From Helichrysum umbraculigerum (lineage: Eukaryota; Streptophyta; Magnoliopsida; Asterales; Asteraceae), in NCBI GenBank assembly GCA_949592205.1, contig CATIUR010000003.1:74056501-74120500 (forward strand): a stretch of DNA of 64,000 nucleotides. The letters run 5' to 3'. Below the pieces are notes generated by a model. It was not told the origin of the DNA. It did no database searches and was given only the letters and a program-made list of their open reading frames with translations. A program made the position numbers and the translations under genes. Below, in pieces: positions 55,938 through 64,000 of this stretch (position 1 is the first letter of the stretch; each line of letters starts with the position of its first letter).

Positions 55938-55950
55938 AGATTAAGATAAT
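55434..55950 (-). mobile_element. Candidate Helitron fragment, minus strand
   Basis: On the minus strand the hairpin-like CCGCTGCATGGCGCGG is followed by GTATATTG and CTAG at 55437-55434, with T next. It is the same family as the end at 19410. The body contains a 57-bp duplication (CAAAGGAAAGCTACAAAC at 55624 and 55681) and a (TA)n run at about 55880-55932. The 5' end near 55950 (TCTTAATCTTAACTATATA on the minus strand) is tentative. Confidence 0.4.
55624..55737. repeat. 57-bp tandem duplication
   Basis: Two near-identical units beginning CAAAGGAAAGCTACAAAC with a 57-bp period. Confidence 0.85.
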
Positions 55951-56195
55951 TTAATACTTTTGACTTTTTTATGAAAGGGGTATTTTGGGGTTTTCCCCAT
56001 AGGACGTGGGTAAGGTTTAAGGTTAAAAGGGAAAATGCATCATAAGTGTTTTAGATTTTAGATACACTAACAAAGAATAAATTAACTCATATAAATAACA
56101 CAAGTTTGAATATTCTTTTCAATTGACTACTTTTTAATTTTAACAAAAAGGCGAAGTCAGAAATTGAGATAGAAGATCATGTCGAAGACGACTGT
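55951..56195. other. Flank between Helitron-like end and Athila LTR
   Basis: No gene. The segment at 55980-56060, read on the minus strand, resembles the duplicated segment at 15616-15772 (CTAAAACACTTATGATGCAT). Confidence 0.45.
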
Positions 56196-58657
56196 TGATT
56201 GTTTATCAACGGGTTGTTTTATATTTATAATTGCTGGGGTCTAAGTGTGACTTACTAGTACTGAACCAAAGGGTTAGTAGGCGGTAAGTTGGACCTAGAG
56301 TCGTTCTTAAAGAGAAACTGAATTGAAACGGAGGTGATCCAATCAATCTTTCTTTTCTAGTAAATGTTTTAAAAGAGTGCGTTGGGGGTTTTGGTTCAGT
56401 TAATTAAGTAAACTAAATAAGCGAATAAAATGTAATAAGATGTCAGATAATGCAAAGTAGTATTTATTGTGAGTTCGTTAGTTAATAATTTTGGGATGAT
56501 GACTCTTACGGGAAAACGATTAACTAAATTGGGTTGCTTATGAGATTCAATAACTTATGGTATAACCAATAGATTCCTTATTAGTCGGTTATCAACTAAT
56601 ATGTCACGAGGAACTAAGGTATCATGATTCTGACCAGACAGACAATGCTCAACTCTCCACACTCTCTTGTGAGGGAGTCAGTGGCCCATATTATTGAACG
56701 TATTCGCTCGTGGGCGAAGGAACAGAGTAGCAAGTCCATAACATGTCTAGCCGTTCTTAATACCACAATGATTATGAATCCATTAAACAACTAACTTAGA
56801 ACTTATGTCCGGACTTATTTAATTAATTTCTACCAATGAAACTTAAGCGTGATAAACGAGGGAAAGCATTTAGGTTTCTTGCGTATCTTACTTTAGGGTT
56901 TCATGGTTTTAAGCAAAAGTATCGGTTTAAGTTGGATTTTAAACTTGCCTTTCTCAATACAATTAACAAATCCCTAGGTTTTCGTAAATGGTCATTTAGC
57001 CTATAGCCTACCTAATCTAATTTAATCTAAACTAAAACAACTAATTAAAATGCTGACGGCTTTTTACAGAAAGTCAAACCCAGACCATGTCGGAAAATAC
57101 TATGGTGGCTCACAACGTATTGAATTGTTTACCAACGTTTCCGTTGTGAGTTTAATTGCTTCGCGATGTTTACATGATAAGTACATTGTGATTGGAAGTG
57201 TACAATACTCATGGCAAGTCCACGTAATCACATTGCATTTTATAATGCTTGCATGACGTTACAATTAAAGACATAGTTTTTACACAGATAACTATTGACC
57301 GAGTATTGAGGTTCGCGACTCCTCTTTACAAGGTTACAATCACGTTTGTTAATCGAAAGGCGAATATAAGTTTTAGGTTTAAAATCACAAGATAAGTCCG
57401 TTCACAAAGTTTCCAATTTTATAACGTCGATCAATAATACAACTACCTTCGGTCGTTACCGGCTTCCATATATTTGTACTATGCTCAAAAGCATTTCAAA
57501 TACTATACCGAGTAATCAGTCGAATAGGGGCCGACATATTATCTCACGATGTATTCAAAGTCATCCCACAATTATGTACTAACTACATCACAACAAATAC
57601 AATAGTAATCTACTCGCTAATCATGGTAATAACGATCGCAAACATAATTAAAGCAAACATGTTTAATTAAGATAGATAAGGATAGAGATAACCGAGATTA
57701 ATATGCGAGAAGGAATAGACTTGAATTAATGAGCGTAACTCCAAGCGTACACCAAAGATTACAACAACGTTCCTAGCTTTCTTTCTACTCTAAACAAAGT
57801 GCTAAACTAATCTAATGCTAAATTTAAAGTAAGAAAGTAGAATGAGAAAGTAAGAAAGTTATATGACTAGTGCATATGGGACCTTTTGAAATAAAGCCTA
57901 AAGCCTCCTATTTATAGGTGAGATTTGGCTCACATTAGCACCATGAGGTGCATGTTAGAAAACTTGCCAAAAGTGGTGTGTACAACACGAAAAGTAGGCG
58001 CACCGGGTACCGTACAACACGAAAAGTAGGCGCACCAGGTACCAAAAGTTACCAAAAACGGAAACCGAGGTGGGTACAGGCCAGCCGGCGGCACCACCTG
58101 TCCAGCCGGCGGCGGTGGTGGTGAGGCCGGCGGCGGTGGGCCCACCCTCGCCCCGTTGCGTCGTTTGTTGCTTCGTTTCTTGATTCGTGTGTGTTTTCTT
58201 CGTTATACGTCCATTTGAGTTGATTCTTTTTTTGATGGATTCGTAATTCAAAAACGAAGATTTTGACATAGGATAGGCCCTGAGATGAGGTCACTAGCTC
58301 CAGATATTGAGTACGGATCATTTGGATCTTCCGGCGGGCGCGGAATCTTCAATTTTTACCCGTTTCAGTTGATTCTTCTTTTGTTGGATCTGAATTTTGA
58401 AAACGAACATCTTGGAAATAATGGATGTTGGTGAAGGGCACTTTGGTCTTGAAATCTCGTTTTTATGCCTTGAATCTTCAAACGTGTGTGGAATCTTCGT
58501 TTCTCATCCGTTTTACTTGATTTTTATCGTGCAACCTCGTTTTGACCTTCTTGGCATAATGTTACGGATTTGTGCTATATTTGAATTAAAATGCCAAGAA
58601 TCGTTCCAGAATAAGAGAGATATCGGTAGTAAAAACGTGACTTTTTACGCGATATCA
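56196..58657 (-). repeat. 3' LTR of the Athila-like element
   Basis: The minus-strand start TGATATCGCG at 58657 matches the solo LTR at 18301 and follows the purine tract AAGTGTGGGATACT. The far end is tentatively TGATTG at 56196, by analogy with TGATG of the solo LTR. It contains GGCGGC-rich stretches (58080-58140) and a direct duplication AACACGAAAAGTAGGCGCACC (about 57986 and 58017). The left boundary is uncertain by tens of bases. Confidence 0.6.
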
Positions 58658-60300
58658 AGTATCCCACACTTAGAACTTTGCTTGTCCTCAAGCAAACTAA
58701 CGTTCAACATGGTTAAAGATAAGCAGATAATGAAATATTTTAAGACGGGAACTTTTTACTAAGGGGGTTTTGGAAAAATAAAGATATTTGATATTTTAGA
58801 AAGCAAGGTTGTAATCTTTAGGAGCATGCTTTTGATCATTGATCATTGATACATGACTAGGCGATCCTCTCAAGGTGGTCACTCCAATCACTCAAAGTGT
58901 TTAGGGTTTCCTATTCTAGCATTTATCAATCACTCAGAACGCCAGTCATGTATTGTTTATCGTCATAGGCTTGATCGAGTATCAAATCGTTACCTTTTTG
59001 GTGAGCGCGAAGTCGATCTAGCCACAATCATTCTAAGGGAAGTGATGTAGGGTTTTTGGTGGCGGAATGTTGGTAGTGTGAGAGGGGTTTTGTTGGGTTT
59101 TCTTTTTTTTTTTTTGGTGAAGCGGAAAGCTGAAATTTTTGAATTTTTGGGAGGATTGACGCCCTTTTTTTTTTTTTTTTTTTTTCTATTTTGGGCGGAG
59201 TCTTCTTTCTCCATTTGACTTTCTTTACTTCGAATTTTCTTGGGACTTTTTCTATTCTTTTGACGTCATATCCTTGATTTTTCTCTTTTTTCATCTTTGG
59301 AACTTTGTAGGAAGTTTAAGGGATGTTTTCGAGTAGGTAAAGGGGTAACGTACTTATTTTTGGGTGTATGGATGGGTTCAAGAATGATGTGATTCGATCT
59401 CCTTTTTGACTCACAAGTTTGGATTCGAAATGCATAACAAGAGCAAGTTCTGATTCTAAACGCATACATCGGCACACTCAAGAATCGAAAAAGTGAAGCA
59501 TTAAAAGTGAATGCTTTTCATATGGCTCAAGATACCTCACGAATCGAAAATTGGGTTGTTGTGTGCTTAGTCATGCGATGCTCTTTATGGTATTTTTAAA
59601 CCTATTTTTCAAAAGAATTTATATTTTATTCGTCCTTATTCCCCAAAGTAAATCATTCTTCGCTTAAAATTTTTCATTTTCAACATATTTTTAACTTAGT
59701 TTTGAAAAATTTTGTTTACTTTTATGGAGAAGCAAGGTCTAATAAAGAGCAACGATTTAGAATCAAGTATATACCAATATCCATTTAACAGTAGTGTAAC
59801 TACTGCTATCCCACACTTAAAGGAACATCGTCCTCGATGTTATACTAAGCTCTGAATGGGGTAAAATCCCACACTTAGGGTTTTAAACATCTAAGACTCA
59901 TTCTTCCAGTGTGTGTGTTGGGTTTGAATCCCACACTTAGTGATAAGCATAATGGATATTGTATATTTAAAATGAATGAAAGAGGTGGCATAGAAGTACT
60001 CCCCGATAGTTGCAGTATTCTTTCGGTTGCATCTGCTGGTCTTTGTCTTCTTTGGTGCTTCTTTGATCAAGTCTTCTTGTGATTGGTCTCGTGAGTGTGA
60101 ACACGTCGGATATACTATTTTTCGGTTGTTGATGCTTCCTTGCAGGCTGGAGCATTCTTTGTATGATCCGAGTGTGAAAGATAGTCGGAGATTTCATCAC
60201 TTCTTGGAAAGTAAAATTGCAGTAATGTAAAAACAAACACAGGTTGCCTCCCGAGAAGCGCTATTTTAAAGTCGAGAGCTCGACTTAGTCCTTTTCTTCT
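58658..60300 (-). other. 3' untranslated internal region of the Athila-like element
   Basis: No intact ORF. On the minus strand: CGCTTCTCGGGAGGCAACC (about 60258-60240), a motif I know from just after the coding region of Athila-type elements; AGTGTGGGA next to a GAGGACGATG sequence (59810-59840); TTTGCTTGAGGACAAGCAAA (about 58698-58679); then the purine tract before the LTR. Two long T runs lie at 59101-59116 and 59167-59186. An envelope-like gene, present in some Athila elements, is not seen. Confidence 0.6.
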
Positions 60301-60669
60301 TCAGATGATGCTTGATGCATCAGTAGTGGTGGCGTGGTCACTGTGGTTCCTTGGTAGAGAGTATCGTGGTGGATAGTACTGTAGGAATTGCTCTATCATG
60401 TCAGCAATGAGAGTTGGTGGGTTGATGGATAGCATTCTGAAGCTTTTGAAGTGATCGGTGGCGAGTCGGTCGAGAATTGCCATTCCATAGCAGATGTATC
60501 GGACTGCCATTGTGACTGGTCCGTTGGGGTCAATTCGAGTGCAGGTGTAAGTTCGAACTATTTCACGCTGTGGGTGGTTTCTTCCTATCGAGGCGATTAA
60601 AGCCATGAATTCGGTTTTCACTTCTTCAAAATCATTGGCCCAAGGGTCTCCTCCGAAAGATCTAGTTGC
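60301..60669 (-). CDS. C-terminal part of the unknown Athila-borne ORF, after an in-frame TAA
   Basis: The frame of the 60670-63183 ORF continues without shift after the TAA at 60670-60672 and runs to TGA at 60301-60303 (about 122 residues). The peptide (WANDFEEVKTEFMALIASIG..., ending YPPRYSLP...) completes the third repeat of the domain described for the upstream ORF, with helices ending MAVRYICYGMAILDRL and PPTLIADMIEQFLQYYP. Because the repeat runs across the stop, the TAA is probably a recent nonsense change. Function unknown. Confidence 0.6.
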   Translation of the reverse strand, partial: ATRSFGGDPWANDFEEVKTEFMALIASIGRNHPQREIVRTYTCTRIDPNGPVTMAVRYICYGMAILDRLATDHFKSFRMLSINPPTLIADMIEQFLQYYPPRYSLPRNHSDHATTTDASSII

Positions 60670-63186
60670 TTAGCACACTTGTCTGATTAGTTGATGTTGC
60701 TCGCGGTTGAAGGGAAAATCCGAGTCGGTGAAGATGCAAATTAGCTTGCTGAATATCTCACGATATCCATTCCGGTAGACGTCGAGTTCTACGTCTTCTT
60801 CTTGGTACATTTCGCGCAGTCGGGTAGTCACATAAGTGGCTAAATTGATTTGCGACATGTGCGTGATGAATCTCGGTACCTCACAAGTTTCCTCTTCATA
60901 GGCTGGCTCGTTCAGCTCATCAATTATTAGTTCTATGTGGTGCCCAATGGTGGATTGAATGACGATCCTGCAGTTCTCTGATGCTGTGAGGTGCTCTCCA
61001 GTTTCGATGAGATCTAGAAGAGTTCTAAGATCTCCCACCATTCTGATGTCGGCATAACTTCTTGGGTTCCCTGTGGCTCTTTCCAGATTGGTTCTCATTG
61101 ATGCAAGAATAGCTTTTTGATTTGATGAGTACGGAAAAGCTGACCCGGCTAAGGCACAATATACTTTTTGGTATATTCGCCTTTGGTTTCTGTAGAATTC
61201 GATTTCTCCCATTGGGTAGTTGGGTCTTTCTCGCTGTCGAGCTTCTCTGGTAAGTTGTTCTTGAAGCAGGTCAGAGAATGCTCGAATGTTTCTCCGAAGA
61301 GTGCTGGGCTCTGGTTCTCCATAATTGGCGAGGTATGAATCGTAGTCTCGTATGATTGCCCTTATCATGTGTCTCTGGGCGGTGTTATATTCATTGGTTG
61401 ATTCTTTGATGGCCTCCAAAATGATTCGGACATCGTTGTGTTCGTCAATCATCTCGATCATGTCTTGATGACTATCTATCAGAGGAATTTCTAGTCTCTC
61501 AGTTGCGACAGCAGGGGAATTTGGTGGAGCAAGAGGAGGTTGTGGAATAGAGTGTTCATCAAGAGTGATGTTGACGTAATCGTCATTGCATTCACTGTTG
61601 CAGTCGGAGTCCTTATCACATGAATTTGGAAATTGGTGGAGTTCTTCGTCTGAGGGCGCGTTGTTGAAGGGTCGAGAACTATCTATTTCGATGGTTCGGA
61701 CTTCGGTTGTTATGTCATGAATGTTCTCTTCGGAAAAGTTTCCTGGTTGACGTGCCTTGTATGCTGAAATTCTCTGCAGTAGTTTGGCATACTGGTCTGG
61801 GTGTGGTGATGATCGGAGTCCTTCTTCAAAGATTTCTATGTCTCGGAGTCGGGTTCTGGTGAAGGGTTTTGATGGATCGAGATAGGAATTTAGGATGTTT
61901 CCCATTCTTTTAAGATGAGAGGATCTGAGCTCTTGACGGATGACTCCGTAATCAACTGATTCTTCTGATGAAGAGCAGTCATCACAGTTTTGTATTCTTT
62001 TAACTTCGGCCATTTGTGGCGAATCAGTGAGATCTTCATCTTCTTCCATTTCTTCCTCTTCCTCTTCTTCTTCCTCTTCAGGGTCAGATTCAATTTCTTC
62101 ATCTGCTTCCTCGTATTCTTCCTCTTCTGGGTCGTATTCAGTGTCAAAAATGAGAACTGATGATCGGGTGAATTGCGGTTCCTCCTCTGGTTCTGATTCA
62201 TCATCGGAACAGACTTTTCCTGTGGATATAGCACAACATTCTTCCTCTTCTGGAGTGCATTCCGGTTGGTCGATCTTGTAAGTGATGCTTTCACCATGCG
62301 ATCGTAAAACAATCGTGTGGTTATACACATCAATCACTGCTCTAGCTGTATTCACGAATGGTCTTCCAAGGATAATTGGGATGTTTATGTCTTCGTGGAT
62401 ATCCATTACCACGAAATCCGTTGGAAAGAAAAATTTGTCAACTTGGACAAGGACATTCTCAGCTATTCCCTTGGGGTATCTAACAGATTGGTCGACTAGC
62501 TGGACGGTCATCTTAGTAGGTTTCAAGTTTTCAAGTTCTAGCCTCTTAAAAAGGGAGTAGGGCATAAGGTTAATGCTGGCTCCTAAGTCGGCTAAAGCGC
62601 TCATATTTCTGAAATTGTAGATAGAACAAGGGAGTGTAAATCTACAAGTATCTCCTAGTTTTTCGGGAAGGCTATTTTTAAGTAGGGCTGAGGTTTCAGA
62701 ACTAAGGGGAATGTTGTTCACTTCAGGCAATTTATCCTTAGTGGATAGCAATTTTCTAATATACTTATTACGACCAGGAACTCTAGACATGGTATCAAGG
62801 AATTTTCCATCTAGTTTAAAGGATGATAGTTTCTTGGGTTGAACTTTAAGTCTAGCGGGGTAAGGGATTCTAACCTCTTTGTTCATGGTTTGAGTGGTTT
62901 CCACAGCTGGTATCTTGACCTTTGGTTCTTCCTTTACTGGAACAGCAGCAGGTGGAGTAGTAGCTGCTTCTTTTGGTGTTGTAAGTTGCTTTGCTTCCTC
63001 AACATGCGGATTTTGAACCGTGTTGCTGGGCAAACTTCCTCGGGGTCTATTCTCGAGACGTTGTGCCAATTGTCCAATTTGAGCTTCCAAATTCTTTAGC
63101 ACAACCAATTGATTTCTCATGAAGAGGTCGGCTTGATCTTGTCTAGCAGACGTCTTTTGGTTGAGCAGGTGTTGACCTTGCATGAA
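60670..63186 (-). CDS. Athila-like protease fused to a long acidic region of unknown function (no RT/INT)
   Basis: 837 residues counted from ATG 63183. Residues 1-45 are the coiled-coil end of Gag (VVLKNLEAQIGQLAQRL). About 105-305 is the Athila-type aspartic protease, with LPCSIYN, ADLGASINLMPYSLFKRL (198-215) and IILGRPF (270-276). About 350-384 is an acidic run dominated by Glu. From about 390 to the end there is no similarity I recognise: no reverse transcriptase, RNase H or integrase motifs. Residues about 583-640, 660-790 and 803-837 (the last continuing past the TAA at 60670) look like diverged copies of one helical domain; two contain YRN..R.I..K..C....S.FP....Q. In frame with Gag across one TAA (63187-63189). 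It could be a captured host gene or a fast-evolving Athila-lineage protein. Confidence 0.75.
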   Translation of the reverse strand, partial: FMQGQHLLNQKTSARQDQADLFMRNQLVVLKNLEAQIGQLAQRLENRPRGSLPSNTVQNPHVEEAKQLTTPKEAATTPPAAVPVKEEPKVKIPAVETTQTMNKEVRIPYPARLKVQPKKLSSFKLDGKFLDTMSRVPGRNKYIRKLLSTKDKLPEVNNIPLSSETSALLKNSLPEKLGDTCRFTLPCSIYNFRNMSALADLGASINLMPYSLFKRLELENLKPTKMTVQLVDQSVRYPKGIAENVLVQVDKFFFPTDFVVMDIHEDINIPIILGRPFVNTARAVIDVYNHTIVLRSHGESITYKIDQPECTPEEEECCAISTGKVCSDDESEPEEEPQFTRSSVLIFDTEYDPEEEEYEEADEEIESDPEEEEEEEEEEMEEDEDLTDSPQMAEVKRIQNCDDCSSSEESVDYGVIRQELRSSHLKRMGNILNSYLDPSKPFTRTRLRDIEIFEEGLRSSPHPDQYAKLLQRISAYKARQPGNFSEENIHDITTEVRTIEIDSSRPFNNAPSDEELHQFPNSCDKDSDCNSECNDDYVNITLDEHSIPQPPLAPPNSPAVATERLEIPLIDSHQDMIEMIDEHNDVRIILEAIKESTNEYNTAQRHMIRAIIRDYDSYLANYGEPEPSTLRRNIRAFSDLLQEQLTREARQRERPNYPMGEIEFYRNQRRIYQKVYCALAGSAFPYSSNQKAILASMRTNLERATGNPRSYADIRMVGDLRTLLDLIETGEHLTASENCRIVIQSTIGHHIELIIDELNEPAYEEETCEVPRFITHMSQINLATYVTTRLREMYQEEDVELDVYRNGYREIFSKLICIFTDSDFPFNREQHQLIRQVC

Positions 63187-63999
63187 TTAGGTGAAGGCGT
63201 CGTCTGAACTTGAAGCTGGGGAATTTGTCTTGGTGGTTTGTTCAGTGGTTTGGTTTGTGTCGGAAGTGGGTGCAGGAAGTGCAAGGGGTTGATTATAAGA
63301 AAGTTGTGGCTGTTGTTGGTAAGGTGGATATCTAGGTGGGTATCGGGGTTGGTATGGTTGTTGGTTGTTTCTCGGCGGAGAGGGAGGTCCTCTAGGTTGG
63401 TTGTTGTTCTGGTTGAAACCGGGTGGTCGAGCTGGAAACTGAGCATAGTAGACGGTGCCATCTGCTTCTTCGTATTCAACTTGGTATTCGTCAGATGGTT
63501 GCGGGTTGGTGCAGTGTTGACAGACTTGCACTTGGTGTACTTGGTGCTGTTGTTTCTTAAGTTCTCCAAACTGTTTGACGAGCGAGTCCATTTTCTCTGT
63601 TAGTGCCTTAATTGCTTCGACTGGAATCGGATTTGCAGCAGCGATAGGTGTGGAAGATGTTGAATGATCTCCAGAATTCCAATCGTGGTGGTGCATAGTC
63701 ATGTTTTCGATAAGGTTCCATCCTTCTTCGTCGGTCTTTGCCATGAAGCTTCCTTGTGCAGCAGCATCGAGGGTAGTTCGGTGGTTAGGATCTAAACCAT
63801 TATAGAAAGTGCACAATTGTGCAGACTTATCGAGTCGGTGATTAGGGCATTTCTTCAAGGCTCCTTTGAATCGTTCCCATGCGGTATATAATGACTCATC
63901 GAAAGCTTGTCGAAAGTTCATGATGTCATTTCGAAGCTTGGTTTGTTTAGAAGGCGGAAAGTACTTTGTTAGAAACTTTGTCGCCATCACAGTCCATGA
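63187..63999 (-). CDS. Gag of the Athila-like element, 5' truncated by window edge
   Basis: The frame is open to the right edge of the window (SWTVMATKFLTKYFPPSK), so the start is outside. The capsid domain is recognisable from the KFLTKYFPPSK, SLYTAWERFKGALKKCPNH and FYNGLDPNHRTTLDAA blocks, typical of the Athila gag. A coiled-coil segment (IKALTEKMDSLVKQFGELKKQQ), one CX2C pair and a Pro/Gln/Tyr-rich tail follow. The frame ends with TAA at 63187-63189, then TTC and ATG in the same frame, so the stop is probably a single Gln-to-stop change within one long polyprotein. No full zinc knuckle is seen. Confidence 0.88.
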   Translation of the reverse strand, partial: SWTVMATKFLTKYFPPSKQTKLRNDIMNFRQAFDESLYTAWERFKGALKKCPNHRLDKSAQLCTFYNGLDPNHRTTLDAAAQGSFMAKTDEEGWNLIENMTMHHHDWNSGDHSTSSTPIAAANPIPVEAIKALTEKMDSLVKQFGELKKQQHQVHQVQVCQHCTNPQPSDEYQVEYEEADGTVYYAQFPARPPGFNQNNNQPRGPPSPPRNNQQPYQPRYPPRYPPYQQQPQLSYNQPLALPAPTSDTNQTTEQTTKTNSPASSSDDAFT

Positions 64000-64000
64000 A

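Noticed and set aside
59028..59294. Lys-rich minus-strand ORFs
   Set aside because: Created by two long T runs at 59101-59116 and 59167-59186 in non-coding Athila sequence.
62027..62281. Serine-rich ORF on the plus strand
   Set aside because: It is the antisense reading of the Glu-rich tract in the Athila polyprotein.
61890..62333. 147-codon Lys-rich ORF on the minus strand
   Set aside because: Frame-shifted reading of the acidic tract (GAA read as AAG/AGA).

Overview
The window looks like a plant nuclear genome, almost certainly a eudicot and possibly Asteraceae. That family guess rests only on the look of the Ty3/gypsy proteins and very long LTRs. The sequence is AT-rich and intron-like with no bacterial gene organisation, and nearly everything recognisable is transposable-element DNA. 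I found no rRNA, tRNA or CRISPR array and no intact host gene.

Layout. 1-9371: remains of two chromovirus-type (Tekay-like) gypsy elements. Element A is a gag fragment plus a 2.7-kb 3' LTR carrying a higher-order tandem repeat. Element B is a decayed internal region plus a 3.3-kb LTR with two tandem arrays. 9372-13772: right-hand part of a CACTA (En/Spm) transposon with a multi-exon pseudogene ending in a Ulp1-type cysteine protease domain. 13773-20960: an LTR fragment, a region of ACACATGTGT palindromes, four Helitron-like 3' termini, an Athila-like solo LTR with perfect 5-bp target duplications, and microsatellites. 20970-22110: a Tourist-like MITE nested in another MITE-like element, then a CACTA-like left terminus.

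23518-41006: element C, a gypsy element without coding capacity (target duplication ATAAC), itself split by element D (27896-37666, target duplication CATAT). D has one gag-pol reading frame broken only by one in-frame TAA. 41012-43913: a candidate broken minus-strand gene (exon-like pieces on both sides of C), a 633-bp hAT-type element with an 8-bp target duplication, and a decayed PIF/Harbinger-type ORF1. 43914-54135: element E, a minus-strand gypsy element (target duplication TTACT) with one in-frame TAG and a changed reverse-transcriptase active site. 54136-55950: a CACTA-like right terminus and a Helitron-like end.

56196-64000: an Athila-like element on the minus strand, running off the window. 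Gag and the aspartic protease are clear. Where reverse transcriptase, RNase H and integrase should follow there is instead a long acidic open frame of unknown function, containing what looks like three diverged copies of one domain. This is the most unusual coding feature here.

How they work together: D and E represent the potentially autonomous lineage (Gag, PR, RT-RH, INT, chromodomain). C has lost its proteins but keeps a primer-binding site, polypurine tract and a leader nearly identical to those of D and E, so it was probably mobilised in trans. By eye the LTR pairs of C, D and E each differ at about two dozen positions in about 2.5 kb, which suggests recent insertion of all three.
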